Source of the DNA: Physcia stellaris
Taxonomy: Eukaryota; Ascomycota; Lecanoromycetes; Caliciales; Physciaceae
Reading direction: 5' to 3'
Length of the DNA: 64,000 bases
NCBI GenBank assembly: GCA_018902385.1
Contig: JABSSW010000045.1
Location: forward strand, 339,717-403,716
The notes below the pieces were generated by a model, which saw only the letters and a list, made by a program, of their open reading frames with translations, made no database searches and had not been told where the DNA came from. Position 1 is the first letter of the stretch, and each line of letters starts with the position of its first letter. The position numbers and the translations under genes are program-made. Below, piece by piece: positions 1 through 11,427 of this stretch.

Positions 1-282
1 CATCTACTGTCACAATCATAACGCTTCCTCGCCAAGTTTCTCGCTCTACCGTCGATCTTCCACTCTCAACTCTAGGGTTTTGAAGTCTGTCACGCTTCAA
101 GCCAGTATACCGTAACAGAGGCCCGCATTTGAGATATAGCGGAGGGGCGAAGGATTTTCTTTCTCCTAGTGTTCTGGATTAGTTCTCCCATTGCGACTCG
201 GTTGAGAAAAAGAGTCAGGGATGATTGGCAGAAAAGCTTGAAGACCTTGCAAAGCCCTTCAGTAACGAAATTGCGTACATAC

Positions 283-2179
283 CGTAAACTTTAGGAAAGC
301 CCCCATCAACTGAACTCTGATCGATGGCTTGTGCTGCAAGCTTTGCACCCTTCCCCCTTTGACTCCCTGATCTGTTCCTTTCCCACCACGCCTTCTGGTC
401 GTTGGCACCATCTAAATCGTTGACGAGGTCCGCGGCCGTAAGACGAGCAGTCCCGCCTTGCCTCCATTCATCAAGATGTCTCGGTTGGGTTTCGTACGCG
501 GGCGCCTGAGTTGGCACATTCGCATGGCCATGGTGCAATATCTTGGAAAGCCGATTTTTGTGATGCTGAGCAGGGGCAGGAAGAGCCCCAGCAGGGTCAC
601 CCCCGAAACCAACCTTTTGTCGAGCTTCTATCCCAGCTGCGGTTTGCGGAGGTACTTCATATTCGAGTGCATGATTTTGAGTGCGGACTGAGCTCTTAGG
701 GACCGGATCAGGAGCGCCTCCATATGCAGCTGGATCATCTGTTTCTACATATCGCTGGGCTTTACTACTGTACAGCGTCTGCTGCTGACTGGGAACTTCT
801 TTTGAATGTCTAGTACCCTTGGCTAACTCTTGTTGAAGTAAATTCTGCTGTGGGCCATTATTGTGCACGCTTACGATATGAGCATCCTGCGGCACTTCAG
901 AATTTTGTTCATCTCGTGACACGAAGTCACTCACCTCTTCTTCGCTGCTGCTGCTACCTCTTTGAAATCGTACCCCTCTCCCCGTTTGCTGTTGAGAGGC
1001 CAACTCACTTGAGGCGGTCTTCACTGGTCGTTGAAGCTTGCCTTGCGGTAAGGAGCGAGCCGACACTACTGTAGCTTTCTGGCTGCTTGGTTGCTGCTGC
1101 CTCTCTAGTTGTTGTTGGTCGATGTCCTCAACGTAGGTTGGTGCAGTGTGACGATTTCGAGACTGCCTGTTATTCCTTCGTGAATCTGGATTCGGATCTG
1201 GCATTACCTCGTGAGGGGGTGCTTTAGTCTCATTCTTCGTCGCGCCCGGCCCCTCTCTAATCTCTCCAACGCTGGTGTTTGTCTGGAGGTTTTGTTCTTT
1301 CTTTCGCCGTTCTTCCTCGGCCTGCCGTTCCCTCAATCTTCTTTCGGCTTTCTCTACCCGTGCCCGCTTTTCCTCTTTACTAATATCATTCAGCTTAACC
1401 TCAAGCTTCTGCAATGGAGAGCGATCTGGGGCCCATTCCTTGAGCGGGTCTGCTGCACCTGCCGAAGATCTCCTGGTGCCTGAGCGAGCAGGAACTGGTG
1501 CTGAGTTGATGTACGGTCCGGGCGTGTTCGCGCTTGCTTGATTGTCCATTGCATCTGCGACCTCGCGCTTTTGGGGGGCTTTGGCAGCAGTAGATTGCTG
1601 TATGGGGAGACCATCAATGGGTGTAGGGGGTTGTAAGGTTGCTGGCTCTTGCCTTTTATTCAGCAGATCAGGTTTTGCTGCCTGTGAATGTCGATCGATG
1701 CTCTTACGACGACTCTGTGACGTAGGTTGCGCAATGGTTTCTGCTTCTGGGGAGAGCCCCGCTGTGATCATGTCTTGCTCTTCAGCGAAACCTCGCGCTC
1801 TAGCCGCAAAGGATGTAGGATTTCCGATGGTAGGGCTCGTCCCATTACTTGTATAGGATCCACGATAAGAGACAGGTGGAGCTCGTGGAACCTCGGGTGC
1901 TGCCGGAGGCTGCATGTTATTTTCAAATTGAGACTTCCTATTACCACCACCTGTTCCGCTTATCCTCCGCTTTCGAGAGGTTGTTCTTGCCGCCGGCACT
2001 GTAGCAGATACGCTGTTCATCTGGACTTCTTCCGGCCATGAAGCACTTTCACCAATGGGCTGCGGAAGCGGCGAGGAAGTCGGCAGAGGCGCAAAGGGGT
2101 CAACGCGCAATGGTCTCGAGTGGACGTCCGAGGGCGGTGGGGGGAATTGAGATCTTGCTGGGTCACGGCTTGTCGCCAT
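283..2179 (-). CDS. Hypothetical disordered/coiled-coil protein, 3' part beyond first exon unresolved
   Basis: I do not recognise this gene. The reading frame starts at an ATG at 2179 and stays open for about 630 codons. The protein is rich in Pro, Ser, Gln and Arg, with a strongly charged helical stretch around residues 250-300 (many Lys, Arg and Glu, KAERRLRERQ-type heptads) that looks like a coiled coil; the rest appears disordered. The frame runs on to a stop at 215, but a good donor (GTATGT, reading leftwards from 282) suggests that the first exon ends at 283. The last residues of the simple ORF would then be intronic, and the gene would continue toward or past the left edge of the window. 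Candidate acceptors lie between 170 and 250 but I could not choose one. It is transcribed divergently from the kexin gene, sharing 2180-2910 as promoter space. A scaffold or cytoskeletal role is only a guess. Confidence 0.6.
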
Positions 2180-2910
2180 TCCGTCTCGAGTAAAAGTGTG
2201 AGATCAGGATGGGTTGCATGCCGCGAAAGCCGATGAACGACGAGGTAGCACGGACAGACACCGAAGTCTGCCTCACAATTTTGAATTACTATTAGATGGT
2301 GTATTTTGTATATATGCCAGCCAAAGAGGACCAGTGAAGTGAAAGCTTCGAGTAAACAACGGTCTACGACAGCGATCTAGAAAAAGACTAAGGTGCAAAG
2401 CAAGATGAAAAGGTACAAGTTGCGAGAAAACAATAAATTATCGTCAACGAAGATCATCACCGTTCCAAGCTTCATCCAGCCTCTCCAAGCGAGCCACGGC
2501 ACAGACCAGGAGCTAGCAGGGATCCTGCAGATAGACTTTCCGGCTGTGCTAGACCCTTTACAGTCGAGGACGCCAAGCCAGGCGTCTCTCACAAAGTCTG
2601 GTGTGTGTCCTTTGATGCACAGCCAGTCGAGGATAGCGTAAATTTGGCCTCATGGCTCTTGAATTGAATACAAAATCACGGAGACTGTCCCACAGCTCAT
2701 CTCATTCATTGACGCTCTTTTACAGGTCCCCCTGAGAAGATCCTTCTGATCTGACCGTCATCACTTGACCCACAAACAACCACCTCTCTCAAACAAAGGT
2801 CTTCTATTCAAGACATTTACCATCCCAAATTGTTTTTCCCTCAACGACGCAAAGCGATACCATCTAAACCCCTGATGGCGGCATCATTGTAAACACCTAT
2901 ACATATCAAG
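2180..2910. promoter_or_regulatory. Divergent intergenic region between the left-edge gene and KEX2
   Basis: About 730 bp without a supportable gene. It must contain the promoters and 5' leaders of the leftward coiled-coil protein gene and the rightward kexin gene. Short ORFs here (2377-2641) overlap on both strands and look like chance. No specific operator could be assigned. Confidence 0.5.
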
Positions 2911-5515
2911 ATGCGAGTCGCACGTTATTTCGGCCTGCTGGCTTTGATTGGCACATCGTCTGCCGCCAACCTACACCCTCGAAACCACGAAACCCATGAA
3001 TATTACGCAGTTCACCTCCGTCCTGATGCCTCGCCGGCTCAAGTTGCATCCGCCCTTGGACTTGATCTGGTAGGAAAGCTTGGCGAGCTACCGGATCACT
3101 ATACCTTTTCTTCCCCCCGACATAGGCAACATGGGGCGGACGATGTTCTTGAGGATCTGCGACGCCGTCGTATAAAACGGGTAGCCCCGACAGGTCTCAG
3201 CGCTCTCGACGGTGTCCTCTGGCATCAGAAACAGAAGCCCAAACCGCGAATGGAAAAGAGACATGTGCTCCCACCTTCCCCTGCGAGGCAGAACATTGGG
3301 TCTGGGGGTGTCCCAACAGTCCTTCCAGTGGTAGCTCAGAGCTCTGCGTTACCCGCTGCGCAACAAGCAGCTATCGCTATGAGGGATGAGGTCGCGCGAA
3401 AGCTAGAGATCCAAGACCCAATCTTCGGCGATCAATGGCATCTCTACAATACCGTCCAAATTGGTCATGATATCAATGTGACGGGTGTCTGGACGCAAGG
3501 CATCACTGGTCACAATGCTACTGTGGTTATGGTCGATGACGGTATCGATATGTACAGTGACGACCTGAAGGACAATTATTTCGCCGAGGGATCCTACGAC
3601 TTTAACGATAATACTGCCGAACCGAGACCAAGGCTTTCCGATGACAAGCATGGCACAAGATGCGCTGGCGAAATCGCTGCTGTCAGGAATGGCGTTTGTG
3701 GAGTTGGTGCTGCCTATGACTCAAAAATTGGCGGCCTTCGCATCTTGTCTAAAGTGATAACAGATGAAGATGAAGCAGTAGCAATGAACTATGCCTTTCA
3801 GAAGAATCAGATCTACTCTTGCTCCTGGGGCCCTCCGGACGATGGGCGTTCAATGGATGCGCCAGGAATCCTGATCAAAAAGGCCATGTTGAACGCCGTT
3901 CAAAAAGGTCGACAAGGCAAGGGTAACATCTACGTTTTTGCTGCTGGAAATGGTGCCTCAAGTGGAGACAACTGCAATTTTGATGGTTACACCAACAGCA
4001 TCTACAGCATCACCGTGGGGGCTATCGACAGGAAAGGCTTACACCCATACTATTCCGAAAAGTGCTCGGCGCAGTTGGTCGTGACTTATAGCAGTGGCAG
4101 TGGCGATGCGATTCACACCACAGACGTTGGTACGAACGAATGTTACTCAAATCATGGTGGTACTTCGGCTGCGGCTCCTCTAGGCGCCGGTGTTTTCGCT
4201 CTGGCTTTGTCAATACGGCCTGACCTCACATGGCGCGACTTGCAACACATCCTTGTTCAAACCGCTGTCCCGGTGAATGAACAGGATGACTGGGATACTA
4301 CATCCATTGGGCGAAAATATAGTCACACTTATGGTTATGGCAAGCTAGATGCTTACGCAATTGTTGAGAAAGCGAAGACCATTGAGCTTCTCAAGCCACA
4401 GGCGTGGTTTAATTCACCATGGCTGCACGTCAAACACCCAATCCCGCAAGGTGTTGAAGGTCTTCTGAGTACTTTTGAAGTCACCAAAGAGGCTCTAGAG
4501 AAAGCGAATCTAGAGCGGGTGGAGCATGTTACAGTGACTATGAACGTAAACCACACACGGCGAGGTGACCTCAGCGTTGAACTCAGAAGCCCAACCAAAA
4601 TGGTTAGCCACCTGAGTGTGACAAGGAGGCTTGACGATGCGGCCTTTGGGTACGTTGACTGGACTTTTATGTCGGTAGCGCATTGGTAAGTACAGGCACG
4701 TCAACTTGTCAAAGAATCATTTCACTGATGGGCTTCCCAGGGGCGAAACCGGTATCGGCAAATGGAGTGTTGTGGTCAAAGACACGATGGTCAACGAACA
4801 CAACGGGACCTTCACAGACTGGAAACTGACGCTCTGGGGTGAGAGTATTGATGGATCTAAGCAAGAACTGCTCCCAATGCCAACCGACCATGATGACGAT
4901 GACCACGACGTGATATCAGCTTCTGCTTCCACAGCAATAGTTTCAAACACTGCAGCTGCAACGCCGTCGACCAACCCGACAGACCACATTGACCGTCCCG
5001 TGAACGCCAAACCTACCGCTCCCGCACCCATCACTGAACCCAGCACTACTCCCGATACCGCTGTGACATCCAAACCAACATCCACACCAACTACATCTGC
5101 AAGTCCATCTGCGAGCACGACCGCAGCAGCAGACAGCTTCTTACCACATTATTTCCCCACCTTCGGCGTGTCTAAAAAGACACAAATATGGATATATGGT
5201 TCATTCGCTATAATTGTCGTTTTCTGCATCGGCCTCGGTACCTACTTCTTCGTCCAGCGAAGGAGGAGAGCTAACATTAATCGCGACGACTACGAGTTTG
5301 AGATGGTCAATGATGATGACGCGAATACTGGTCTCAGAGGTCGTTATAAGGGTAGACGAAGCAAGCGTGGAGGCGAGCTCTACGATGCTTTTGCCGGAGA
5401 GAGCGACGACGAGCTGCTGTCCGATGAAGAAGAAGGATATCAGGACGAAAAACCAGACGACGCGGACAAAGGAAGCCGACGCTCCTCACGAGAAGAGCTC
5501 AACGAAAAGCAATGA
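2911..5515 (+). CDS. KEX2: Kexin, Golgi subtilisin-like prohormone-processing protease
   Basis: Two exons, 2911-4685 and 4741-5515 (55-nt intron, GTAAGT to CCCAG, phase 2), encode 849 residues, the usual kexin length. In order they encode a signal peptide (1-19), a propeptide with Lys-Arg sites (KR at 89-90 and 116-117), an S8 catalytic domain and a P domain from about 490. A Ser/Thr/Pro-rich stalk, one membrane segment (about 741-762) and an acidic cytosolic tail follow. The triad is visible: Asp209 in VDDGID, His247 in KHGT and Ser419 in GGTSAAAP, with oxyanion Asn347 in AAGNG. The family cleaves after Lys-Arg/Arg-Arg in late Golgi cargo such as pheromone precursors, secreted enzymes and cell-wall proteins. 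The intron lies inside the P domain. The tail probably carries late-Golgi retention signals, but I did not identify the motif. All key residues are intact. Confidence 0.97.
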
Positions 5516-6150
5516 ATATCTCCAAATGTACGGTAATAAAGAATATGGTTGAGCGATCTTAGCGGTTCTGAGCATCTCTCGGCGTCTTGGTGGGATCCAG
5601 AAGGATGAAGTGTTGGTTTGTACTCTAAACATAGTTGGCTCCACGTTGGCTGTGCGTTTCATAACGATACCCCAGCTGTTGCTTTGCGACTCAATGGACG
5701 GCTAGTCTGTTCTTCTGATTTGTCTCATTTTACTAAATGCTCGCTGGGCAATGCACAGCCCTGTTCCCTTGAACTACCTCCAACTAGATGTTCTCTACTA
5801 TCCGGGTTGTCAATGACAGAGGAACGTTGCAACCGAACAGGTCCGCATAATTCGTTGTTGCCGCTGTTTCTCGAATGACTTCTCTCCATACGCACCCAAC
5901 CTCACAGCACTTGTCGACAAACGATATTTGAAAAAGGACAGCATACAATACCTTAGGATCACGGTTGGTCACTATCTCATTTCATTGAACCCACGTTTCC
6001 GCTTCACCGGGCGCAGGAAAGCCACGCCTGCCAATCTCCACTGCCATCTCATAATCTCTCCACCCTCCTTTTTCCATTCTTCTCTTCCCTTCCGGCTGCC
6101 GGCCAGCCCGCGTCTCCTCCCAACTCACCATCTCATTCTCCTCAACCACC
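5516..6150. other. Intergenic, no convincing gene; pyrimidine-rich end
   Basis: About 635 bp following kexin. The first part is probably its 3' UTR. From about 6040 to 6150 the + strand is C/T-rich, as in many fungal core promoters and leaders, and it runs directly into the small ORF at 6151. The 160-codon frame crossing this stretch (5928-6410) is Pro/Leu-rich and best explained by the C-rich sequence. Confidence 0.4.
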
Positions 6151-6534
6151 ATGTGCACCTGCTTCTGCGAAACCTTCTGCTGCTTCCTCCTCCGCTGGCG
6201 AGACAGCCTGCACCAACGCCCCAACAACCGCTCATCGACCTCCCTAACCTCGTTCCATCCGCGCCCAAGCACCTCCCCCCAGCACCAGCAAGACTTCCAA
6301 TCCTCCATCCCGCCCTTCCTGACCCCGTCCCCGGAACAGATCTACCTCCCCCCGCAACCCATGCCGACGCGAACCCCGCAGGACTTGCAAGTACCGGATT
6401 CGGGCTCTAGGGGTAAGAGGATCCTGGTACGGACTACGTGTGAGGGTGCGCCGAGTCCGTTGGGGAGCGAGGGGGCGTTTTTGGCGAGTCAGAAGGGGGA
6501 TGGGGGGAGGTTGGGGAATAGTTTTGCGAGATAG
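6151..6534 (+). CDS. Small hypothetical protein with Cys-rich N-terminus
   Basis: A single-exon frame of 127 codons starts at an ATG in a good fungal context (ACCACCATGTG) immediately after a CT-rich leader. The first 11 residues contain five cysteines next to bulky hydrophobics, followed by basic residues. That is the kind of N-terminus that can be palmitoylated and tethered to a membrane. The remainder is Pro/Ser/Gln-rich and probably disordered. I recognise no family. The competing overlapping frame (5928-6410) lacks such a start. It could also be part of a longer spliced transcript. Confidence is moderate because the composition alone could keep the frame open. Confidence 0.4.
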   Translation: MCTCFCETFCCFLLRWRDSLHQRPNNRSSTSLTSFHPRPSTSPQHQQDFQSSIPPFLTPSPEQIYLPPQPMPTRTPQDLQVPDSGSRGKRILVRTTCEGAPSPLGSEGAFLASQKGDGGRLGNSFAR

Positions 6535-6904
6535 GGGGGATGGGGGCGGAGGGGTAATGGGCTGGTCGTGTTGTTGGGTTAAATGATAGCGAGTTCAGAT
6601 GTGATGTCGGTTAATGCAAATCAGAATTGTGAAGAGTCGAGCGGTTGTTGAACTCACAACGGATCCGATCCTCAAACAAGATTACCTGCTAGTTGCTGAG
6701 TCCTTTCAGGTTGAGTTGAGTAGGTAAGGGAAATTTCAAGGAGGATATTGCACTCAGAGTAGTCAAGCCAGAGATGTTCAATATCTGAAGGTGATGATTG
6801 TTCGATTTGCTATGTCAGGCTCATTGATCCCAAGCGCCTTATCATGCATGCTTCGTTGAGCTCATTCATACACATATCGATGTGGACACTCACCCCTAAT
6901 CTAC
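6535..6904. other. Intergenic between two convergent genes
   Basis: About 370 bp between the small + strand ORF and the 3' end of the SNX4 gene on the - strand. It presumably holds both 3' ends. I see no further coding signal. Confidence 0.4.
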
Positions 6905-8393
6905 TTACCTCCCTGCGTCGTCCTCTTCCATATCCTTTATGTACCTTTCCCAAGTCTCTATAACCCCTTCATAGAACTCGCAGTGCTTGTCAGCCAGCCC
7001 CCCGAGGGTATCTCTGAATTCCACAGCTTTGATCCTCTCAAACTCCGCAACCTCTCTCATCACCTGTTCATCCAACATCTCCGACTCCTTTCTCGATTGC
7101 TCGACTTCGCCCTGGAGTCGGAGTGTCTGGAGCTCCAATTTGCGGACCCTTTCCCTTCGGCTCTGCTCGTGATCCACACCCCTGACATCCTCTATCTTCG
7201 AGCGAATGAAATTTCCGGGTCCGCCGAGCCCACCGCCATGCGCGGATGAGGCGAGCGTATCGCGGTCGTAGGAGGCTTTGGTGAGATATTCGGTCAACTC
7301 CTCAAAATCGATCTGCTTCTGTTCTCGGGATTTGAGTAATGACTTTACGGCTATGATATAAGCTTCCATGTCTTTGAGGCTGCTCAGGTAGTTTTGGTCG
7401 GTGTGCTCCTTTAGTGAGGTGAGGCCTTTTGCCGTCTGCTCTACACTCTGAGCGAAAGAATGAACTGGAACTTCCACACCCGGTTCTAGCACTGCTAAGC
7501 GCATGAATTGTGTGGAAAGGTCCATGTAGTCGCTTTCGAGATCTGCTTCCCTGCGAGCGACCCGCGCCACAATCTTCTCGACATGGCCAAGGTCCTCGTC
7601 GAGCTTGTCTGACTTCTCCCGGACCTCGATGAAGCGTCTATCCGGCTTGTGTACTTTCGAAAATGCATTCACGAATGTGTCGGTGAAATTATCGAAGACA
7701 GAAGTCCCTGATTCGGAGACAGAGGGGCTTCGTAGACGATGACTCCGCATATGGGCGTTCCAGTCTGAGCTCTCGAGGAAGATGAGAAACGGAAGTTGCC
7801 GGCGAAGGAACGGATGGAGTGCCAGACGTTTTATAAAGCGATGCAGAGAGTGTGCGCGCCGTGAAGTAAAGTCTGGTCCAAAGCGGTCACCTCGGACGTA
7901 TTCCATTTTGTGTTTATCCGGTAATGGAGGTATGGCATTGGCGGGGAATTGTTTGCAGAGGGTCTTGTAAAGGAAGACGAAGTCGGTGAATCGTCGACGA
8001 ACGCTGAACGAAGGTTTTTCGAAGGTTGCAAAATCGCTCTGACAGCTGATCAGCATTAGGCAATCCCGAGATCGTCCCATGGATGGCTTCGACTCAGGGC
8101 AAAGCTACCTGTGTGGTCACCAAGTATGAGATGTAGGCATCTTTTGAGCCGTCATTCTCTTTTATTGGAGACCCAACCGTACAGTCTAGCCTTCCATACT
8201 CTCCTATACCCGCAAGATCCACAGCATCGGCATCCTGTCCCGCTTGCAGTTCTTCATGGCTTGATCTTCGTTTAGATCTTGACCTGGCGTTCGGACTGCT
8301 TGGACTTTGCACAGACGCTGAAGTATTTGGGCGGGATGCCTCATTGCTGGGCTCGTTCCTCCATGAAACGTTGTCGAAATCGTCGTTGTCCAT
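6905..8393 (-). CDS. SNX4: Sorting nexin-4 / autophagy protein 24 (PX-BAR)
   Basis: Two exons, 8393-8109 and 8038-6905 (70-nt intron, phase 0, GTAGCT to GTCAG), give 472 residues, the normal length for fungal Snx4/Atg24. After a disordered Ser-rich N-terminus, a PX domain spans roughly residues 66-190, with the phosphoinositide-binding RRRFTDF motif near 108 and a conserved PPLPDK loop. The rest is a long helical BAR-type region. The family binds PtdIns3P on endosomes, recycles SNAREs to the Golgi, and is needed for selective autophagy and pexophagy. The start MDNDDFDNV also matches the acidic opening usual for this orthologue. The intron falls inside the PX domain, so a frame starting at 8080 would lose its first strand. 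Confidence 0.93.
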
Positions 8394-9033
8394 AGTACTT
8401 GCGTACTCAGTTCATATGTAATTTGCTGTCACTACTGGCTTCGATTCCAATGAATGTTCGATGATGTAAAACTACGTACGTACAATTCGCGCGCTTGAGC
8501 GCTGAAGGCTCGCACCAACTGAGGTGCGGATCCACATTCCACTGTCCCTAGTTCAACCCTTACCCTGGGTTTTTTTGGCAGTATCTAAAAGTTGGGCAAT
8601 CGGGTCACGGTCATCCTGATCCATGTGTCAACGTTCTAAGTGCGATGTTGTATAACATAGATCATTTGAATGGATAGAAGCTGCGCATTTCTCATGCTCA
8701 TAATGATAGTTCCTCGACTTTGGAAGTTACCGGCTTATTTTTTGGGCACCCCGGAAGCCGTCCAAAGGATACGTACCGTAGTCTAAAACTCAGCACGGAG
8801 TAGAAATGTGAGGATCATCTAGATCTTTGACCACAGTAAACGCATACTATACTATCCAGACAAAGGCAGGCGAGTCATTCCGGCTCCTCCATTGGAATTC
8901 ATCCTTTCTGTTGTACTCCGTAGATCATATCTATTCCAGGATCTATTAATTCTAAAAGGTGAAATTGCGACGTACGCCATGTAATGCTAGCCCTGCTGCC
9001 CATCAACGCCATTGCTGTCTATCATTGAGAATG
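8394..9033. other. Intergenic, nothing recognised
   Basis: About 640 bp between the SNX4 start and the TVP38 stop, both on the - strand. It should contain the SNX4 promoter and the TVP38 3' UTR. I found no coding frame or RNA gene. Confidence 0.4.
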
Positions 9034-10310
9034 TCATCGTCGTGACGGCTGTCGGACGAGATTGATTGCATCTTCCTCGTCAGCATCCGCAGACCTAAAA
9101 ACATCATCTTCATCATCAGTGAACTCATCGCGATAAAATCCGTTGCGTTCTTCGTGATCGGGAAAGTCAATCTCATCGTCTCTTAGCAAATTAGCGGCTG
9201 CTTGCTCATCAGACTCATCCGAGAATCCAGGCCTATGAGCTGTGTATGTTCCATGGTTGTTTCTCTCCTCAGCTTCTAATTGCTGCGAGCGAGCAATGGT
9301 CCTGTGGGTTTTCAGTAATTAGTACCTCAAATCGCCTGCTGAGATCCGTACCTTCTGTATATGAGCCAACCAGTTACTGCCCCTATAATCATGCCTACTA
9401 TGATACTGATCCAGTTGATTGCTTTGGTTCCAGCATCCATTTTCTCGCCGCTCTTCGCAATCACTGCCAACCTTGACCCAATGAAAACGTGGATGAGCAG
9501 CTTGGGAGTGATAATTGCTGTAGCCAATGCATACATGGCTGGTTGTACCGTTGGAAAAGTCGAAATCGCCCCGTTGGAAATGGAGTAAGGGAGCGGACAC
9601 AACCGAATCATACATAGCAGTTTGAGCCCATCATGCTTCAACACCAAGGAGAGTGCTTCAAATCTAGTGTCGTTCGCCACTAGTCGCTGGACAAACTTTG
9701 AGAGAAGTGACCTAGACGCAATGAAAGAGCATGTAGACCCAGCAATAGTAGCGGTTGCGGCAATGAACCATCTGGATCCGAGTCTGTCAGTAAAGATCAC
9801 CCATGGCGATGTGCTCTGTGCGCCTTGTATGCGGTTCTGGGCAGCTTACCCCTCAGGAACCCCGTATACAAAGCCCGCGATAGTAATGCAAGAGGAATAG
9901 CCAATGGCTGGGGGAAATGCGGTGATGAAGATTATGCCCCATAGGATAAGCCAACCTCCCTTCAAATCCTTCCATTTAACGGCAATAGGTTCTAACCGGG
10001 CGAAGATTCGCTCGTTAAAGACTAGGAAGAGGATACCAACAACTAAAGTGACAATGCCAGCAAAGGCGACCAGCGCTCGCTGTAGTGGTGTCAACTTCTC
10101 GATGGTGCGATAAACCTTCCTGTTCAGATTCTCGGCATTTTCGAGCAGGCTGTCTGCTATGTTTTGACCTTGCCTTCCACGTGGCTGATCATGTTGGCGA
10201 GAAGGTGGGTTAGACTGACGGGGTTTGGAGTGTTGTGGAACGGGTGGTGTATTTGGTGGGGAGATAGGTAAGGCTAAAGCACGAGCGGTAGAATTGTAAT
10301 CTGCAGGCAT
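9034..10310 (-). CDS. TVP38: TVP38/TMEM64-family Golgi membrane protein
   Basis: Three exons, 10310-9850, 9771-9352 and 9301-9034, join in phase to 382 residues. The second acceptor was set at CCAG before ATGG because it gives the family's G-W-F junction and leaves a TACTGAC branch point 12 nt upstream. The last exon is easily missed: it has no ATG and encodes a Glu/Asp-rich cytosolic tail. After a Pro-rich N-terminus there are several membrane segments (about 79-97, 119-137, then three more). They contain the VTT/SNARE-associated signature FPPAIGY...GFVYG near 130-150. The family is related to DedA/TMEM41 proteins, and lipid scrambling is reported for some members. Yeast Tvp38 sits in Golgi vesicles. 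The neighbouring SNX4 gene is co-oriented but separately promoted. Confidence 0.9.
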
Positions 10311-11427
10311 CTTGTGGGGCCCACTAGGTGATTAGATGCTTTGGTATACGGGGAGCATACGAGGACTTCGTGCAGTTGTCAACATGGTGACGCTGTTGCA
10401 AGAGAATCTGGCCATAAGCCTTGTTGTAACCTTGCAGGATTCACGAGTCGTGGAATGTCACGTCAGCCCTAGCGTCTAGCTGTCGAGGCTGTCTCACGCC
10501 GAATAGATTGCGTCATTGCACTTCCTCAGCCGCACGTTCCGGACCGGGTCCCGAGCATGGACTTTCCTTGTAGTACTTCATGGGTATTTGGGCAAAGTCA
10601 CATAGCATGGATCACGATACCTTGACCGAAGAACTCACATCTAACCTGGCGGCGAAAGACTTGTTGGTTGTCGGCCTTATCCTCTAGTGTGTGTTTCAGG
10701 TTCGATCTCCTCTGCATAAAGTAACTTTGTTTGAGGCTAGTTCTAGAGGAATGCCAGGTACCGTTCTGCTAGACTGCTGCGGCCTTTCTTGATCGGCACC
10801 ATTTAATTTCCTCGAGTTACCTTTCAATCTCACCACGATCACTCGGATCACTGATTACCATGACAGTAGCAACATCGTATTCCCTTGTTCTGAGTTCGAG
10901 GGTGGGTGATCACTTCTCTTCCACTGCATGACTACTATACAACAACCATTCTTCTTTTTACATGTTGGTGACCTCACACCATCGATGTTCATAATTGTTG
11001 GTTCCGGTTGGGTATGCCGAATGCATCATTGGTGTCGTCGTGCATGGGATGTTGGTATTACCAAATCTAGTAAAAATTTGCGTTTTCCTACTACTGTTGG
11101 CGTTGTTGGTCTTTTCATCATTGAATGTTCCCCCCTCACTGCCTCAGACGTAGTTCGACCTGAACTTATTAGCGCTACATCTTCTGGCTGTGCCTGCGTT
11201 AGTATCCCACTATGTCTGCTACCACTGCTTTCCTAATGACATTATTTCCCGTTTCAAATCTCTTTGCAAAGACAGGTCACTGGCCGCTGTTGGAGTACTA
11301 TACTAGGAGGCTATGGCGGACTCAATGGCCTGCTGGACTTGTGAAACTATATATTCGCCCTGTTTTGCCATCTGATTCCGGTTTGTCTTCTTACTCTCTC
11401 ATCCCCTAGCCTAAATCATTCTTCAAT
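10311..11427. promoter_or_regulatory. Divergent intergenic region TVP38 / secreted protein
   Basis: 1.1 kb without a credible gene. It separates two divergent genes and must contain both promoters. The short frames at 10928-11236 and 11212-11409 lack codon structure or homology that I can recognise. Confidence 0.45.

Noticed and set aside
5928-6410. 160-codon Pro/Leu-rich ORF
   Set aside because: Low-complexity product of a C-rich leader; the overlapping frame at 6151 has the better start context.
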